A stretch of DNA of 7,623 nt from a bacterium (Candidatus Howlettbacteria) CG_4_10_14_0_8_um_filter_40_9. GTDB taxonomy: Bacteria; Patescibacteriota; CPR2; UBA1875; GCA-2785325. Positions within the stretch are counted from its first letter, which is position 1, and every line of letters starts with the position of its first letter. The notes under the pieces are model-generated. The model ran no database searches and was not told where the DNA came from. It saw nothing but the letters and a program-made list of their open reading frames with translations. The stretch is taken from the NCBI GenBank assembly GCA_002785325.1, contig PFMH01000037.1:1-7623 (forward strand). Reading direction: 5' to 3'. The translations under genes were made by a program, and so were the position numbers. Below are positions 5,703 to 7,623 of this stretch, one piece after another.

Positions 5703-5726
5703 ATAACTAACAAAAGAAGATATAAT
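5698..5726 (+). promoter_or_regulatory. Sigma70-type promoter for the NTF2-like gene
   Basis: TTGGAA (5698-5703) and TATAAT (5721-5726) are spaced 17 bp apart. Predicted +1 is near 5733, leaving about 30 nt of leader without a recognisable SD before the ATG at 5763. Confidence 0.7.
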
Positions 5727-5762
5727 ATTTTTTGATTAACTAAAACGTTTTTAAATCGAACC

Positions 5763-6305
5763 ATGAAAAAGAAAAGTCTTATTTACATATTGAGCACAGT
5801 TTCTCTTGTAGTCATAACCTCTGGCATAAGCGGCGCTTTTGGCCATAAAATAGGAAAACAAGAAGGAGCACTAGAAAAAAATGCAGCCGTTAAAGGCGTA
5901 GAGTACGACCTTAGAGAGAAGCTGTCCGAAGACGCTCTAGGTAAAGCGCAAGAGGTAGTAAATAAAGATACAGAGAACATAGACGGCCAAAAAACTATAA
6001 AAAGTTTTTATGAAAGTATAAATGAAGGAAAATACGAGGAAGCATGGTCTCTTTTATCACCTGATTATCAAAAGGACTTAAAAAGTATAAGCAGTTTCAA
6101 GTCGAGTTATAGAAATATCAAATCTGCGACGTTGAAAGACCTTGAGTTTAGGACTTCCAGCACATCATCAGAGGTGGATGCTGTTACACTAGATATGAGC
6201 TATATCACTCAAACTTCTAGTCAAAAAGACGGTGAAAAATCTTTTTATATAAATACCGTGGGCTCAAACGACAAATGGCTCATAGATGAGATCTCTGAAA
6301 AATAA
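5763..6305 (+). CDS. Membrane-anchored or secreted NTF2-like domain protein
   Basis: This 180-residue protein starts MKKKSLIYILSTVSLVVITSGISGAFG, a basic head plus hydrophobic helix (about 5-26) acting as a signal peptide or anchor. A charged helical linker follows (about 30-72), then an NTF2-like/DUF4878-style domain (about 76-178). The domain opens with the characteristic IKSFYESINEGKYEEAWSLLSPDYQ, where the first helices place an aromatic and a Trp toward the pocket. It continues with FKSSYRNIKSATLKDLEF and strands ending in KWLIDEIS. This fold is common on extracytoplasmic proteins of Gram-positives and CPR, where it usually binds small ligands or mediates protein contacts. There is no enzyme signature here. 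The gene has its own promoter and lacks an SD. It is separated from gltX by 46 bp that contain the gltX promoter. The domain call is by pattern and moderately strong; its ligand is unknown. Confidence 0.87.
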   Translation: MKKKSLIYILSTVSLVVITSGISGAFGHKIGKQEGALEKNAAVKGVEYDLREKLSEDALGKAQEVVNKDTENIDGQKTIKSFYESINEGKYEEAWSLLSPDYQKDLKSISSFKSSYRNIKSATLKDLEFRTSSTSSEVDAVTLDMSYITQTSSQKDGEKSFYINTVGSNDKWLIDEISEK

Positions 6306-6313
6306 TAGCCAAT

Positions 6314-6325
6314 AGATTTAAATCT
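6314..6325. promoter_or_regulatory. 12-bp palindrome centred on the gltX -35
   Basis: AGATTTAAATCT is a perfect palindrome that contains the candidate -35 hexamer (6317-6322). It could be an operator, but AT-rich 12-mers like this arise by chance a few times in a window this size. Confidence 0.25.
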
Positions 6326-6345
6326 TATCCTGTTTACGCTATAAT
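6317..6345 (+). promoter_or_regulatory. gltX: Sigma70-type promoter giving a leaderless gltX mRNA
   Basis: TATAAT (6340-6345) lies 17 bp after TTTAAA (6317-6322). With +1 normally 7 bases after the last T of the -10, transcription would begin at 6352, the A of the gltX ATG. No SD is present between the -10 and the ATG, which agrees with leaderless initiation. Confidence 0.65.
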
Positions 6346-6351
6346 ATTGTT

Positions 6352-7623
6352 ATGATAAAAATTCGCACTCGCATAGCACCAAGCCCGACGGGGAAATTTC
6401 ATATCGGTACGGCCCGTACCGCTCTTTTTAATTATTTATTTGCCAAGAAAAATAGCGGTGATTTTCTCTTGCGCTTCGAAGATACTGATAGGGAAAGATC
6501 AACTAAGAAATTTGAAGACGATATCCGAGAGGGTATGAAGTGGCTGGGGATGGATTGGGACGAAGAATATAAGCAGATGGACCGTTTGGATATTTATAAA
6601 AAATATGCCGAAGAACTCATAAAAAAAGAAATTTCTTATGAAAAAGACGGGGCGATCTGGCTCAAGATCCCAAAAGACAAAAAAATAAAATTCAAAGATT
6701 TGATCCGCGATGAGATAGAGTTTGACATGAAAGAGTTTAATGATTTCGTGATCGTAAAGTCGGATGGCATCCCTACATTTTATTTCTCAAATGTCATCGA
6801 CGACTTTGATATGAAAATATCGCACGTGATAAGAGGTGAAGATCACATTACCAATACACCAAAACAGATACTGATAGCCGAAGCGCTTGGATTCGCCCTA
6901 CCAATTTACGCCCACATCCCGCTAATTTTAAATCCTGATAAATCAAAACTTTCTAAAAGGAAGAATCCAGTAGCCGTTACAGATTACAAAGACAAAGGTT
7001 ATTTGCCGGAAGCGATCATAAATTTCCTTGCGCTTCTTGGCTGGAATCCAGGGGATGAAAGGGAATATTTCCCATTAGATGAATTAATCAAGAATTTTTC
7101 GCTAGAGCGGGTTCAAAAAAGCCCGGCAGTATTTGATATTGAAAAGTTAAACAACATAAACTCACACTATATCAAGGTTCTCTCCCTTGATAGACTTACC
7201 GTCGAAATAAATAAATCTTCTAAAGAAGCGAAGAAGTCTAACCCTGAATTTTTGGCTAAAATCATTAGCTTAACTCAAGAAAGATTGAGACATTTCAGCG
7301 AATTTGACGAACTCACAGATTATTTCTTTGAAGAAAAGGATTATGACCCAAAGATTTTGATATTTAAAAAAAGCGACAAAGATAAAACTATTAAGGGTCT
7401 CACCCTTAGTAAAGACATATTGGAAAAAACAGAAAAAGAATGGGGAAGCGTAGAAAAACTAAACGAACTTCTAGCGAAAGTCGTCGCAGAAAATGATCTC
7501 GATAACGGCGATGTTTTTTGGCCGGTACGAGTTGCCCTTTCCGGACTTGAAAAAAGCCCATCACCAACAGAACTTCTCTGGGCTTTAGGAAAAGAGGAGT
7601 CGCTAAAACGGCTCGGGGAAGCA
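6352..7623 (+). CDS. gltX: Glutamyl-tRNA synthetase, compact form (3' end cut by the window)
   Basis: This class I aminoacyl-tRNA synthetase charges tRNA-Glu with glutamate in the cytoplasm. The open frame gives 424 residues and runs off the right edge. The order is IAPSPTGKFHIGT (8-20, HIGH-type motif), RFEDTDRERS (41-50), VKSDGIPTFYFSN, VIRGEDHITNTPKQ (about 160-173), KLSKRK (199-204, KMSKS-type motif), LLGWNPGD, the stem-contact region VQKSPAVFDIEKLNNIN, and then the helical anticodon-binding part. WALGKEESLKRLGEA at the edge matches the usual C-terminus, so only a few residues are likely missing. Oddly, ISYEKDGAIWLKIP (94-107) skips the roughly 40-residue insert with its Cys pair and YDGR segment found in E. 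coli and Thermus enzymes, which moves KLSKR to 199 instead of about 240. Whether it also charges tRNA-Gln (non-discriminating) cannot be judged here. The identity is certain; the compact form is seen directly. Confidence 0.97.
   Translation, partial: MIKIRTRIAPSPTGKFHIGTARTALFNYLFAKKNSGDFLLRFEDTDRERSTKKFEDDIREGMKWLGMDWDEEYKQMDRLDIYKKYAEELIKKEISYEKDGAIWLKIPKDKKIKFKDLIRDEIEFDMKEFNDFVIVKSDGIPTFYFSNVIDDFDMKISHVIRGEDHITNTPKQILIAEALGFALPIYAHIPLILNPDKSKLSKRKNPVAVTDYKDKGYLPEAIINFLALLGWNPGDEREYFPLDELIKNFSLERVQKSPAVFDIEKLNNINSHYIKVLSLDRLTVEINKSSKEAKKSNPEFLAKIISLTQERLRHFSEFDELTDYFFEEKDYDPKILIFKKSDKDKTIKGLTLSKDILEKTEKEWGSVEKLNELLAKVVAENDLDNGDVFWPVRVALSGLEKSPSPTELLWALGKEESLKRLGEA

Noticed and set aside
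1..7623. Mobile element, CRISPR array or defence island
   Set aside because: No transposase or integrase, terminal inverted repeats with target duplications, or regularly spaced repeats were seen. The NYN protein alone is not evidence for a defence system.

Overview
This is a visibly AT-rich, gene-dense bacterial window. It looks like a Candidate Phyla Radiation (Patescibacteria) genome. The evidence is a conserved gene neighbourhood of short hypothetical proteins, 4-bp gene overlaps, several starts with no Shine-Dalgarno (SD) sequence, a compact glutamyl-tRNA synthetase, and a small protein (2901-3254) of a type I recall from many CPR genomes. TGA ends at least two genes (stops at 2260 and 2904), which argues against the TGA-recoded lineages Gracilibacteria and Absconditabacteria. 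The lineage is inferred and cannot be fixed from this window alone.

Layout. Positions 2-3254 hold a tightly overlapping three-gene operon on the + strand. It encodes a very long acidic, repeat-bearing, single-pass membrane protein with an extracytoplasmic DUF4367-like end (open at the left edge), a histidine-phosphatase-superfamily enzyme, and a 117-residue conserved hypothetical protein. Positions 3255-3382 are an AT-rich spacer carrying a degenerate repeat. A ZIP metal transporter follows (3383-4105). Next comes a more GC-rich (about 51 %), hairpin-bearing stretch of about 190 bp with no convincing gene (4119-4310). It runs directly into a membrane-anchored protein resembling DUF2993/YpmS (4333-4851).

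A consensus sigma70 promoter (4865-4893) then drives a NYN/LabA-like putative nuclease (4962-5504). A 39-residue single-pass membrane protein lies on the - strand (5512-5631). Divergent to it, behind a palindrome-flanked promoter, is a membrane-anchored NTF2-like protein (5763-6305). The right end is gltX, glutamyl-tRNA synthetase (6352 to the window edge). Its TATAAT box lies exactly six bases before the ATG, so its mRNA is probably leaderless.

How the genes fit together. Apart from gltX (translation), the phosphatase, the NYN protein (RNA metabolism) and the ZIP carrier (metal uptake), much of the window encodes small or medium proteins with one N-terminal or internal membrane segment and an outward-facing domain. 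That suits a cell with an elaborate surface, but no pathway links them. I found no transposase, CRISPR array, tRNA or rRNA. The best candidates for something undescribed are the structured element at 4119-4310, the acidic repeat-bearing membrane protein, the antisense 39-residue membrane protein, and the glutamyl-tRNA synthetase that lacks the usual Cys-containing insert.
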